43,008 nt of DNA, from contig JAFDWR010000006.1 of NCBI GenBank assembly GCA_018268355.1, positions 1 through 43,008 of the forward strand, given 5' to 3'. The position numbers were made by a program, and so were the translations under genes. Under the pieces are notes generated by a model. The model was given only the letters and a program-made list of their open reading frames with translations, was not told the DNA's origin and did not search any database. The stretch comes from Armatimonadota bacterium (GTDB lineage Bacteria; Armatimonadota; Fimbriimonadia; Fimbriimonadales; Fimbriimonadaceae). Positions within the stretch are counted from its first letter, which is position 1; the number at the start of each line of letters is the position of its first letter. Shown piece after piece: positions 9,006-19,800 of this stretch.

Positions 9006-12000
9006 TGTTGCGACGACTCTTCAGTTGGACCATCGCCCTGACCGCACTATCGGTTGGGGCCCAGGCGCAAAACGGCTATGCCCAGCGGACCCAAGAAATC
9101 CGCGCGGGCATCGTTGTGCTTGAAGGTAGCCGCGTCAACAATAACGCGGCGAATCCTCCGGCAAACGACACGCCTTTCGTCTGGCTGAACTGCGACCAGA
9201 ACACCGCCGCCAAGCCGGCGGGCTGGAAGTTCTTTAACCCGAACGCTCCCGGCGTTGCCACCCAAGCCATCGTGACCCGATGGTCGGCGATCAACACGCT
9301 CATCGGCTCGCCGAACCCGGGACCGACGCTCGGCGAATCGGTCACCAAGCGGATGGCCGCCTACTGGGAGGTCAACCTCACCACCGCGACCGACCAGCAG
9401 ATCGCGGACTACGACGTTCTTCTCGTTCCTGCTTATCGAAATACGTCGCTGAACCCCGCCGAGCGCGAGAAGCTGCGACGATTCGTCGATAGCGGCGGCG
9501 TGCTTTGGGTCGACTTCAACGTTTCGAACAGCACTGCGATCGACCAGTCGAACAACTTCCCGGTTCCGTTCCTTGCTCAAAATGGCGGCGGACTCGAGAA
9601 CTCGTTCGACCAGTTCCACCCGCTCGTCTCGTTCCCGAACCCGATCTCGATCACCTCGATTCGGTCGTTTGCGAGCGATGGCAACCAGGGAACGATCGGC
9701 AACGTCACCTTCGCCGGGCTCGGCGGAATCGGCGCGCTCAACATGCCGCTTCCCGAAGAGAGCCTCCGGCTTCAATCGGTTGCCGCAACCGCCGCCGGAC
9801 CCACGATTTCGGTCGCGCAGTCGGGCGATGGATTTGTCGTCGTCACCGCTCGCGGCTACGCGCAGACCCTGAACAACCTTCAGAACACCAGCCGGGTCGT
9901 CGTCAACAACTATGGCTACCGCGCGAATGGCGGTTCGTTCACCCGAACCCAGGACGCGCTCGTCAAGTTCGTTGTCAACCTTGTCAGCCTGCCGACCGGC
10001 TCGCCCCAGATCAGCCAGGGCGCGCACAAGCAGAGCTCCTCGGCGGTCGACGTCAGCGCGCCGCTCCTCAAGCGATTTGATACTGACGTGATTCCCGGTG
10101 GCGTGCCCCAGGGCTCGATCTACCGCGGACTGCTCGTCGTGAGTACCGGTAACACGGTCCGTGTCTACGACGCGAACCCCTCGTCCGACCTTGATGGCGA
10201 CGGCAATGCCGACGACGGCACCCCGGATTACGCCGGTGGTTCCGCGATGGACCTCATTTGGGAGTCGTCCGCTCTTCCTGGACCGATCTCCTCTCCGACC
10301 TGCACCGAAGTGGCCAACCCGGCTGGTGTGCCCAAGGATCAAATCCTTGTTGTCGACGGCAACGGTCGCCTCGTGGCTTTTGACGCCTTCCCGACCAATG
10401 CGAACGGCCAGCTCCAAGCGGGTCCGATCGCTCCGGCTTACGTCGTCGCGCCGCCGTCTGCACCCGCAGGCGTCGACCCGATCGTGAACGCGCCTCTGCC
10501 GCCCACGGTCCAAGATGGCGTCGTCTTTGTCGCAGACCAGATTCCGCCTCCCGGCTTCGGTTCGACCAACGTCGGCCGCGTATGGCTTGCCGATCCTCGA
10601 CTCGGAACCGACATCTCGAGCGGTGGCCGATTCCAGGTGGGCAGCGGCGTGCTCCCGACCTTCTCAAACAGCGTCACGGTGGGTTACATCCCGATCGCCG
10701 ACAACTCGGGCGGCCTCGACCGCGTCGTTTATGGCCCGGGCGTTGCCAACGGCACCTCCTACCAGTCGGCGACCCTTGTAAGCCTTTGGCTCGGCGCCAA
10801 GGGCGAGAATCCTCCGCCTTCCGCGCTCAGCGTGGTCACCGTCGGTCCGAACAGCTACCTCTCGGTGCAGACCCGCGCCTCGCGCCAAGGTCTCCCGATT
10901 CGAATTCCGGCTTCGCTCGGTGCGGGTTCGCACCTCGGTGTGAAGCTTTCGATCATCGACCAGAACGGCGACCCCTGGACGAGCGCGCAGATGGCGAGTG
11001 CCTTTGATGGCACCGTGGTCCAAGCCACGCCGGGCGAGCTTCGCTTCGGTCTCACCGGTCCGCTCCCGACGCTGCCCAGCGGCCAGATCGCAGTCGGCGT
11101 TCGCGTTGATTACACGATCGACTGGGGTGGCATCCTCCCCGCGCTTCAGGGTCAAGTGGTTCGTGGCACGCTCAGCATGCCCGACGACTTCAACCTTCAA
11201 GCCAGCGACCGACGACGCTTCATTGGTTCGCTTGCGCTTTCGCCGCGAGGAACGATCTATGCCGTTCAGAGCACGGCCGCGCGAAACTTCGCCGGTGGCT
11301 TTATCAACCCGAGCCAGACGGGCGGTTCGTTCTACGCGATCCGAGAAGAGGGTCGAGGCAACTTCCGAGTTCTCAACCGCTACGATCTCTATCCGCCGCA
11401 CACCGTTCAGCTGAGCGGGGGCGCGACCGCGAGCTACAGCGCGACGTTTGAAGACAACGACGAACTCACGCAGATCCCGCAGGCGGCCATCCTTGCCGGT
11501 CAGTTCCAAAACCTGACCTTCACCGGCGGCCCCGCGATTCGAAATGGCACCGTCTACGTCACCGCGATGGGGAACAAGGGCAACATCCCGTTCATCCCCT
11601 ACACGATCCTGATGGCCTTCCGAGGCGAGGGTGAGTCGCCCAACATTCGACTCAGCTCGTTCCCCGACGGCTCGTCGATCGTCCAGCCGGACTTCATCCA
11701 GTCGGCAGGCGGAAACAAGCGCACGCCGAACCGCTACAGCACGCTGACCCCGAGCCAATACACTTGGGATCAAACCCAGAGCGTTCTCACGATCAACAGC
11801 CTTGCCAACGTGACTCGTGGACAGATCACGGGCGCGATCAGCACGAGCCAACCGGTCATCTTGAAGAGCCCGAACGGCGCGCCTGACCAGATCTTCTACC
11901 CGGACGCAAACAACTCGAACTGGAACCCGCTCCTGTGGTACGTCGTGCTTCACGGCGATGCCTCGCGCACGGCCCCGTTCGTGACCGGCAACACGGTCTT

Positions 12001-13804
12001 CCTTGCCTCGAGCTCGGCGCTGCCCGACATCCTCACCCGAGGATTCAGCAACCCGTTCACGCTGCAAACCTACGTCATGGGCAACGCCCTTTCCGCAGAC
12101 GTGAGCGGTTCGGATCCGTTCTTGATCCCGAACACGGCGCGGCCTTGGGTCAGCCAGATCAGCCGACTCCGCGTTCGCGGAACCGACGTCGAAGGCAACC
12201 CGGACGTCCGATGGCCGCAATATGTTGGCCTCGAATCGTTCGAGAACTTTGTCCAGCGACTGTTCCAGACCGTCATCGGTAGCCCGAGCAGCGGCTACTC
12301 GAGGCGCGATGCCGCGATCTTCGGTGGCGACAAGGCCCTCGTGATCGCCGGTGGAACTACCAACGCAGGCGGCGTCTTCACCGGCTCGCAGTTCGGTGCG
12401 TTCTCTCGCGCTGACCTCCTGGTCGCCGATCAGGGCCGCGTGGGCCGATTCGACCCTGCGGGTAACCCGATCTGGAGCACGGATTCAACCGAGAACTTCG
12501 GCACCGTCGACGTCAATGGCTCGTCGAGAGCCCAAGACCTCGTCCGACCGACCCGTGCGTACATCGCTTCGCCGTCGGATATCGTGGTCGTGGACAGCGG
12601 CGCAAGCCGAGTCATCCGATTCGACCAGTCGGGACGCGAGACTCGCTCGATCAAGAACTTCCGCGTGGACGACAACTTCGTTCCCGATGGATTCAAGGGT
12701 GGCGACCCGACCTCGCTGTCGTCGCCGTCCGATGTCTCGTTCTTTGGCGAGTTCGTGATCCAGGCCAACAACCTTTTCACGGGTGCCCAGCCGGTTGAGT
12801 ATTGGGCCCACTACGTGGTCGCAGATGCTGGAAATCGACGCATCGTCGACATCGTGGACCGTTATTCGGTGGACGCGAACCGACGCATCTCGGACCCGAT
12901 CCAGCTTGGCACGCTCTTCTGGCACTCGCCGAGCCTCTATTCGGGCAAGAACTTCCAGTACACGTCAATCACGCGACTGAAGGTCGATCCGCTCAACGCG
13001 GCCTCGCCCTACTACTACGTGGCGGGAATTGGATCGGCGATGCCGACCCGAACCGACGCGGGACTCGATTCGCCGGCCCTCAACGGCCAGCGACAGACGG
13101 AAGGTGGCAATGGCGGCATCGTCATCCTCAATCCGTTCAACCCCGCAGCCAACATCGTGATCAACGAGGTGCTCGTCCCCGCCATCGGTGCTAACGCCCT
13201 TTGGAACGAGGACACCGCGACCTTCAGCTCGCCCGCCTATGCGGCGCAGCAGAAGAAGCTGAGCACGCTCTACTCGGTCACCGCTCGTACCGAAGGCAAC
13301 GCACCCGCGATCATGTTCACGGATGCAACCGGAATTTACGAAATGGTGCAAAACGCCGGGGTCTGGACGGTGCGATGGATGCTGCCCAACTCCGTCTATC
13401 GAGTGATGCGAGGCATTCGCAACACGTACGATACGACGCTTTCTGCTCCGTTCAACACGCCGGGTGTCCCGTCGACGAGTAACGCTGCTGATCTCAACGC
13501 AGTCTATGCTCGCCGACTCGACTCGGGTGAGGTCATCGTGGTGAATGCCTACAACGGCACCACCCGTGGCATCCGACAGGCCAACGGAACGTTCCTGGGC
13601 CGCGTCGCTCTGCCGGGAGAGATCCTGCAGATCGATGGCTTTATCGACCCGCTTGCGGTTGACCCGGCGAACCCGAACCGCAACTACGGATTCTCGTTCC
13701 TAAAGACGAACCTTGGATTTGGACGTCTAAGCATTCGCTATGAACTGCCGCCGATCTCGGGAGCTCGCGGCATTCTCCAACCCATTTTTGCCGATCGAAG
13801 GTGA
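9005..13804 (+). CDS. Giant secreted beta-propeller-type protein (PilY1 position)
   Basis: 1599-aa exported protein with a signal peptide (residues 1-21, cleavage after A-Q-A). Residues 136-172 (Y-D-V-L-L-V-P-A-Y-R, then E-K-L-R-R-F-V-D-S-G-G-V-L-W-V-D) resemble the class I glutamine-amidotransferase-like fold seen in DUF4159-type proteins, without an evident catalytic Cys. From about residue 370, propeller-type repeats appear (R-G-L-L-V-V-S-T-G-N-T-V-R-V-Y-D) with a calcium-type loop at 395-404 (D-L-D-G-D-G-N-A-D-D). NHL-like repeats lie at about 1138-1290 (L-L-V-A-D-Q-G-R-V-G-R-F-D; I-V-V-V-D-S-G-A-S-R-V-I-R-F-D). It starts at TAATG after the PilX-like gene, as pilY1 follows pilX in Pseudomonas. 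PilY1 also has a C-terminal propeller with a calcium loop, but direct homology is not evident by eye; a tip-adhesin role is inference. Confidence 0.75.
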   Translation: MLRRLFSWTIALTALSVGAQAQNGYAQRTQEIRAGIVVLEGSRVNNNAANPPANDTPFVWLNCDQNTAAKPAGWKFFNPNAPGVATQAIVTRWSAINTLIGSPNPGPTLGESVTKRMAAYWEVNLTTATDQQIADYDVLLVPAYRNTSLNPAEREKLRRFVDSGGVLWVDFNVSNSTAIDQSNNFPVPFLAQNGGGLENSFDQFHPLVSFPNPISITSIRSFASDGNQGTIGNVTFAGLGGIGALNMPLPEESLRLQSVAATAAGPTISVAQSGDGFVVVTARGYAQTLNNLQNTSRVVVNNYGYRANGGSFTRTQDALVKFVVNLVSLPTGSPQISQGAHKQSSSAVDVSAPLLKRFDTDVIPGGVPQGSIYRGLLVVSTGNTVRVYDANPSSDLDGDGNADDGTPDYAGGSAMDLIWESSALPGPISSPTCTEVANPAGVPKDQILVVDGNGRLVAFDAFPTNANGQLQAGPIAPAYVVAPPSAPAGVDPIVNAPLPPTVQDGVVFVADQIPPPGFGSTNVGRVWLADPRLGTDISSGGRFQVGSGVLPTFSNSVTVGYIPIADNSGGLDRVVYGPGVANGTSYQSATLVSLWLGAKGENPPPSALSVVTVGPNSYLSVQTRASRQGLPIRIPASLGAGSHLGVKLSIIDQNGDPWTSAQMASAFDGTVVQATPGELRFGLTGPLPTLPSGQIAVGVRVDYTIDWGGILPALQGQVVRGTLSMPDDFNLQASDRRRFIGSLALSPRGTIYAVQSTAARNFAGGFINPSQTGGSFYAIREEGRGNFRVLNRYDLYPPHTVQLSGGATASYSATFEDNDELTQIPQAAILAGQFQNLTFTGGPAIRNGTVYVTAMGNKGNIPFIPYTILMAFRGEGESPNIRLSSFPDGSSIVQPDFIQSAGGNKRTPNRYSTLTPSQYTWDQTQSVLTINSLANVTRGQITGAISTSQPVILKSPNGAPDQIFYPDANNSNWNPLLWYVVLHGDASRTAPFVTGNTVFLASSSALPDILTRGFSNPFTLQTYVMGNALSADVSGSDPFLIPNTARPWVSQISRLRVRGTDVEGNPDVRWPQYVGLESFENFVQRLFQTVIGSPSSGYSRRDAAIFGGDKALVIAGGTTNAGGVFTGSQFGAFSRADLLVADQGRVGRFDPAGNPIWSTDSTENFGTVDVNGSSRAQDLVRPTRAYIASPSDIVVVDSGASRVIRFDQSGRETRSIKNFRVDDNFVPDGFKGGDPTSLSSPSDVSFFGEFVIQANNLFTGAQPVEYWAHYVVADAGNRRIVDIVDRYSVDANRRISDPIQLGTLFWHSPSLYSGKNFQYTSITRLKVDPLNAASPYYYVAGIGSAMPTRTDAGLDSPALNGQRQTEGGNGGIVILNPFNPAANIVINEVLVPAIGANALWNEDTATFSSPAYAAQQKKLSTLYSVTARTEGNAPAIMFTDATGIYEMVQNAGVWTVRWMLPNSVYRVMRGIRNTYDTTLSAPFNTPGVPSTSNAADLNAVYARRLDSGEVIVVNAYNGTTRGIRQANGTFLGRVALPGEILQIDGFIDPLAVDPANPNRNYGFSFLKTNLGFGRLSIRYELPPISGARGILQPIFADRR

Positions 13805-16800
13805 TGATTCGCATGAGGAATACCATGGCGCTACTAGCCCAACGACTCCGCCGAAACCTAACGCTAGGTCTCGGCCTGGTCGCCCTTGTCTCTGTCGCTC
13901 AGGCACAGGACTTTCCAACCCACAGCGGTAATAACCAGCGCTCGGGTACGAACGGAGATGTCCTTGGCGCCGGACCGGGCCAGGGCCTGATCTCTTGGTT
14001 CTTTCCGAATGCGGCAGAGCCGTTCCCGTCGGGAATTTTCCGCAACCAGACCTCGACCGAGGCGGTTGCCGTTCCGGGTGGAACGTGGCTGAACGCGGGT
14101 CCCCTCGTGGCGACTGGCGGTGCGGCCATCATTCCGATCAACGCCACCCCCGAGCAAGGTCCCGAGCCTGCTGGGACGGCTGAATACGTCTACACCGGCA
14201 TCGTGGCGTCGACCTTCCGCGTCGACGGCGTGGATTACGATCCGACCGTGCCGCTCGTGCCGGGTACCGCCCGCTACTTCCAGTGGACGATGACCCCGCC
14301 GGTGGCCGACCAGTTCACCCCGCGAACCTACGCCCTTTTCGTGAACGTGCCGCAAGGTCCGACCGACATTGCCCCGTCGCCGGTTAACAACCAGCGCTAC
14401 CAGGTCTATGAGGTCTTCTATGGCAACAACCGCCGATGGGTAGAGATCGTCGACACCTGGCAGAACGGCTACGTTCGCCTTGGCGCAGCCGGTCGAAACC
14501 AGCCGCTCGTCTTCCAATACAGCGGTAACCCGGCCCAGGCCATCCGCGTCCGCGTTTACAACACGATGGCCCGCGATGGGTTCAACAACCTTCTGAACGG
14601 CGATCCGAACAACCCGCAGGTCGTACCGACGGACCGCGTCGTCTATGCCGACGCCGTTTTCGCCAAGCCTTCGGTGGGTTCCTACTCGGCAGGCGCAACG
14701 GTTCGATCGAACCCGAACGTTTTGGCTGCGCTCCAGCCGATCCGAACGGTGGCTGCGTTCAACCGCGTTGCCGCCACGCAGGATGTCGACCCTCGATTTA
14801 CCAACGAGTTCATCACCGGTGAGGTGAGCAGCTACGACTACAACACCGGCAACCGCCGATGGAAGTTCTCGGCCGCGAACGCGCGAAACATCGCTATCAC
14901 GGAAGACAACACCGACGCCACCGCAAGCGCGGGATGGACGGTGACGACCACGCCTGATGACAAGATTGGCGACAACTATCTGATTTCGACCAACCCCGTC
15001 ATCGCCGACCCGAACACGGCGGAGAGCGTGAACTACGTTCCTGCCCTCGTTCCTGGCGACTACAACGTCGAGATGTTCCTGCCTGGCCCGCGCGAGAATA
15101 CGGCGATCCAGCCGTTCTGTACGCAACAGGTCGTCCGAATCCACGAGGGTGCCAGCGTCTTTGACTTCACCGTCAACGTCACCACCCAAAGCGGTTGGGT
15201 AACGATCGGAACCCGCAAGTACAAGCACGACCCGCAGAACGGTAACCCGCTCCGCGTGGAAATCCTTGCCGCTTCGCTCGATCCCCAGGACATCATCGAC
15301 CTGAAGGTGGCTTATGCGGATGCCGTCCGGTTCGTCCGGCCCGTCTATGCGGCAGTCACCGCGACGCCGGTCCAAGCAACCTGTAAGGTTCGACTTAGCC
15401 CGGCTGAAATCATTCCGCCGGAGCGCGACATCGTGCTCATCCCGGCTGAGGATGGTCGACTCTACTGCGTCGATGCCCAGGGTAATCCCGACGGCACCAC
15501 CAATCTTTACTGGACCTATCCGAGCCTTCCCGATCCGGCCAATCCGACCGCCGTCGACCCCAACCTCGACGTGCCCGCGAATGCGCCGATCGCCAATCGA
15601 CTCGATGGCGAAGATGGCGTCCTGCTCGCCCAAATGCCCCAGGGCTTTGGCCTGAGCTCGCCCGTCATCCAGCGAATCAATGGCGACGACTACGTCTTCA
15701 TCGGTTCGCGCAATGGCCGCGTCTACTGCATCGAAATGGCAGGCCGAGGCGACCAGAACTTTGGCACCGGCAAGGCGGGAACCACCCGACGACGCTGGAC
15801 CTTCCCGCAGGACTATCCGCAGCAGCGACAAAGCGCTCTCGGCCAGATCGTGGGTTCGGTCTCGTTTGCCGACGTCGGTGGACAGCCGACGCTGTTCGTC
15901 CCCGACACCAATGGTCGCGTTTGGGCGCTTGATGCCCTCGGCAACAACGTTCAACGAACGACGACCGTTCGATGGGCCTTCCCGGCTATCAACCAGCCGA
16001 CGCTTGGACCGGTCACCACGACGCCGATGGTGGCGTTCAACCCGCAGCGCGTTTACTTCGGCACCACACCGAAGGACGACACTGCCACCGGCCAGCTCTG
16101 GTGCGTGGATGCGGCGAACCCGCTCAACCTTGCTCGGCAGTGGTTCCTTAATGGCACCAACTTCCCGGGCGGCCCCGTCAACTTCGAGGCCTTCAAGGGA
16201 GGCTTTGCCGCCGGAACGGCAGCCGAGCTTGGCAGCCCGACTGACCAACTCTTCGTGGCGAACACGAACGGCAACGTCTATGCCTTCCAGCCAGACGGAA
16301 CCTTCGTGTGGCAGACCGACGAAGTCGGCGCCGGTATTGAGGCTCCGCTTTCGCTGTCGCGAGTGAGCGTCCCCGATCAAACGGGGAACCTGTATGATCG
16401 AACGCTTCTCCTCTTGGCGACCAAGAACGGCAGCTACCAAGGACTCTTTGCTGATCCCGCGACGCTCAACCTGTTTGGTGGCCGCCTCGCTTGGGGTTAC
16501 CAAGGCGACGGCATCGACCAGACGGCAGGCCTTGCCGTGGGTCGAAATTGGATGTACACCGGCGATAGCGAAGGCAACTTCTACGCCTTCGACGGAACCG
16601 GCAACCCGCAGGTGGGTGGCATTCCGCCTGGAGGTCGAATCAGCCCTCCGAACGAGCCGCCCGCACCGAACGTGAACTTCCGCAACACGATCATCAAGTT
16701 CATCACGTCGGATGCCGCTCGCCGGCTGAAGTTGGCCCCCGGTGATCCTCAGCGACTCACCTACGCCGACGTCATCACGGGCAACACCTACGACATGACT

Positions 16801-19800
16801 CGAAACCCGGCCGCGTTCGACTGGGGTGAGACGGTCCACGTGCTCGTTGGTAACTTCCCGTATGCGACCCAGACCCCGAACGGCACCGTCGTCGCTCCTC
16901 CGAGAGTTCAATACTCGTTCCGAGTCGGCGGTCGAACCCTGCGAACGCTCCAAGCGAACTCGCGACAGTTCGACACGGTGAGCGGATCGAATCCGCCCGC
17001 CTTCCGCGATGGCTTTGCGATCTTCGACTACGTGGTCCAGGGTTACGGCCAAGACGGCATCGCCGTCGGTGACGGTCGAGTGACGATCTCGATCCGAACC
17101 CAAGCGCTCAACGACAGCGGCGCAGACTCCGTCGTGGCGATCCCGCCGACGCAGAACAACCGCACGTTCGCGGTCGCCAATCCGATCGCGATCAGCACCC
17201 AGGCACTCGCCGGTGGTCCGATCACGGTGGCCAACCTCGACCCGGCTCGATCCTTCGGCCTTTCGACGAACCCGTCGGATGCTGAGAACCGAGTCAACGG
17301 CACGCCGCTCGTCGGTGCCAAGAACGGTGCCTTGCTGGCCACCTCCGCTGGTTCTTTGAACCACGGTGGATCGGCGGTCACTCCGTTCTATGTGGTCGAC
17401 CGAAGCCTCATGTCGCTGCTCCGCGGCCAGGGCCAGGGCCTCTACAACGTTCGCGCGCTTCGCGGCGAGCTTGAGTGGCAGGGCGCAGGCGCAACGGTCT
17501 TCCGACCGATCGGCGCGGCAGGCTTTGAGGACCTTCCGATTCGATTCCCGAACAACAGCCTTGACTATCCGAACTTGAGCCGAGATACGACTCGAGTCAC
17601 CAAGGATCCGAATGGCATTTCGGAGAACCCGATCTTCTCGCCGGTCACGTTGAACGCACCGCTCATTCCTGACACTAACAACCCTCAGGTCCGAACGATG
17701 GCAGTCACTCCGTTTGAGGTCGGGCTGAGCGTTCCGCGCTACCAGCCGGGCCCGGTGGGTGCTCCCGGCTTCACGGAAATCGGCGGTTCGGTGCTTCCGG
17801 GTGGATTCCTCGGTCGCTTCACGATCTTCGTCGACACCAACAGTGACGGCACGCTGAACTCGATCACGGGTCAGCCGGAAGCCCAACGCGGCTTCACCTT
17901 CACCGCGGGCGTCAACCCCGATCGACGACTCGATAACCTCACGCCGACGGTGGACTTCGGTTCGCTCGCCTCGGGCACCGGCTTCACGCCGGGCTTCCCG
18001 GGAACCGGTGCGAGCTCGTTCAACCCGCGTAACCCGGCATGGTCGAACATGTTCCGACCAGTCGTCCTGCGCAACGAGGGCAACGTTAACCTCCTGAACC
18101 TTCGACTCGCAAAGGGCACTGCCTTTGCGCCGGGTGGAGCGTTCAACCCGTGGCCGATCTTCGGTCCGGCGGTGGATGACCTTGCTTACTTGAACGGCGC
18201 GAGCTACCTGTTCAGCGACCTTGATGCCGGTTCGATCTCCAACTACACGTTGGCGGATAGCGGTCTCACCCCGGCCGGTTCGTTCTCGCTGCTCCCGAAC
18301 ACCTTTGTTCAAAAGCCGCGAATCACCGACCGCCGGGGCAACCAGGTCGTCACCAACCCGATCCGACGCGCCAACCCGGCGATCGGCATCACGGGTCGAG
18401 TGGGCAACAACCCCGACGCGCTGATCCCGACGCTCGATGGAACCGGCAACCTCCTGTTCCAGCCGAATGCACCGCGAATCGGTATGGCCGTTCCATTCGG
18501 ATTCCCGTCGGGCAGCTATCAACAGGCGATTCGGTTCATCGAAGACGACCTCGCGACTAACTCGGCGATGGACCTGAACAACCTCGGCGATTCGCTCGAG
18601 CCGTTCAGCGATCCGGCAACGACGATCAAGGCCAAGGTTCGAGAGACTCGTCTCACCACGAGCACGACCTTCCAGCCGCGACGCTCGCCGTCCGACCCGC
18701 TCCTGCCGATGACCGGCCGAATGGTCGATAACTTCGACCCCACGTCGATCTACATGTACAACAACCAGCAGCCCTCGGGCTACCGATTGTTGAACGGCAC
18801 GATGCTCGTCACGTGGACCTCGAACCGACCGACGGATAGCGCGGCAACGCCGACGAACCCGAGTCAGCGCGACGATTGGCGCATCTACCTTGCCACGCTC
18901 GGCGGTACCACGCCGAACGCAGCCGGTGGATTCACCCCGCTTCGCGACCTCGACGCATGGGTGCCGGGTGGAACGCAGTTCTTCCAGAAGAGCGCGCAGA
19001 CCGCAGCTGGATTCCCCGACCTCACGGGCGGCGCGAATGCAGTGCTGTACAACGTCCAGCCGGGTGAAACCGTCATCGACGAAACGCGGCAGTTCGGTTC
19101 GCCGGTCTTCCCGCTCCAGGGCGAAGCCTATTCGGCCGCGTCCTCGACGGGCCCATACATGGCGTTCATCGGATCGGTCCAGAAGCAGGCCCAGAGCGGT
19201 CGCCAGATCGAGACGCGAATCTACATCTCCAGGGCCACGGTGGCTCCGGGCGGTGTGACGCTCTCGGCTCCGGTTCCGAACAACTTCGACGTCCAGAGCG
19301 GCAAGGGTCGCCTTGCGATGGTCCAAGACGGCGACATCGCCACCGTGTTCTACGCAAGGAACGCGGCGGGTGGATCGCGACTGTACTGGACTCAGTTCAA
19401 TGGCGCAACCTGGACCGAGCCCAAGCCGGTGGACACTCCCGACGGATTCGAGTCGGTCGCTTCGCCCAGCATGACCCTCCGACGCTACTTCGGCACCGGA
19501 ACGATCGCTGGCGCGCAGAACAGCGGCTACCTCGACCTTATGGATGTGGTCTTTACGGGCCGCCTGACGGGCCGTGCGGTCGCCGAGACCTATCTCATGC
19601 GACTGGGTACCGGTGGCGCGAATGTCAGCTCGCCCGTGGAAACGGTCTGGCTGAACCAGATCATCCAAGAGCCTCTGGCTGATGGTGGCGAGCGTGGCGT
19701 GTTCCGAAGCCAAGGTCTCCGATGGAATCGATCGGCTTCCTTGAACACCGGATTCAACACGGCCAACCACCTCGTGCTCGAGCAGTTCGTGGGTGGCGCT

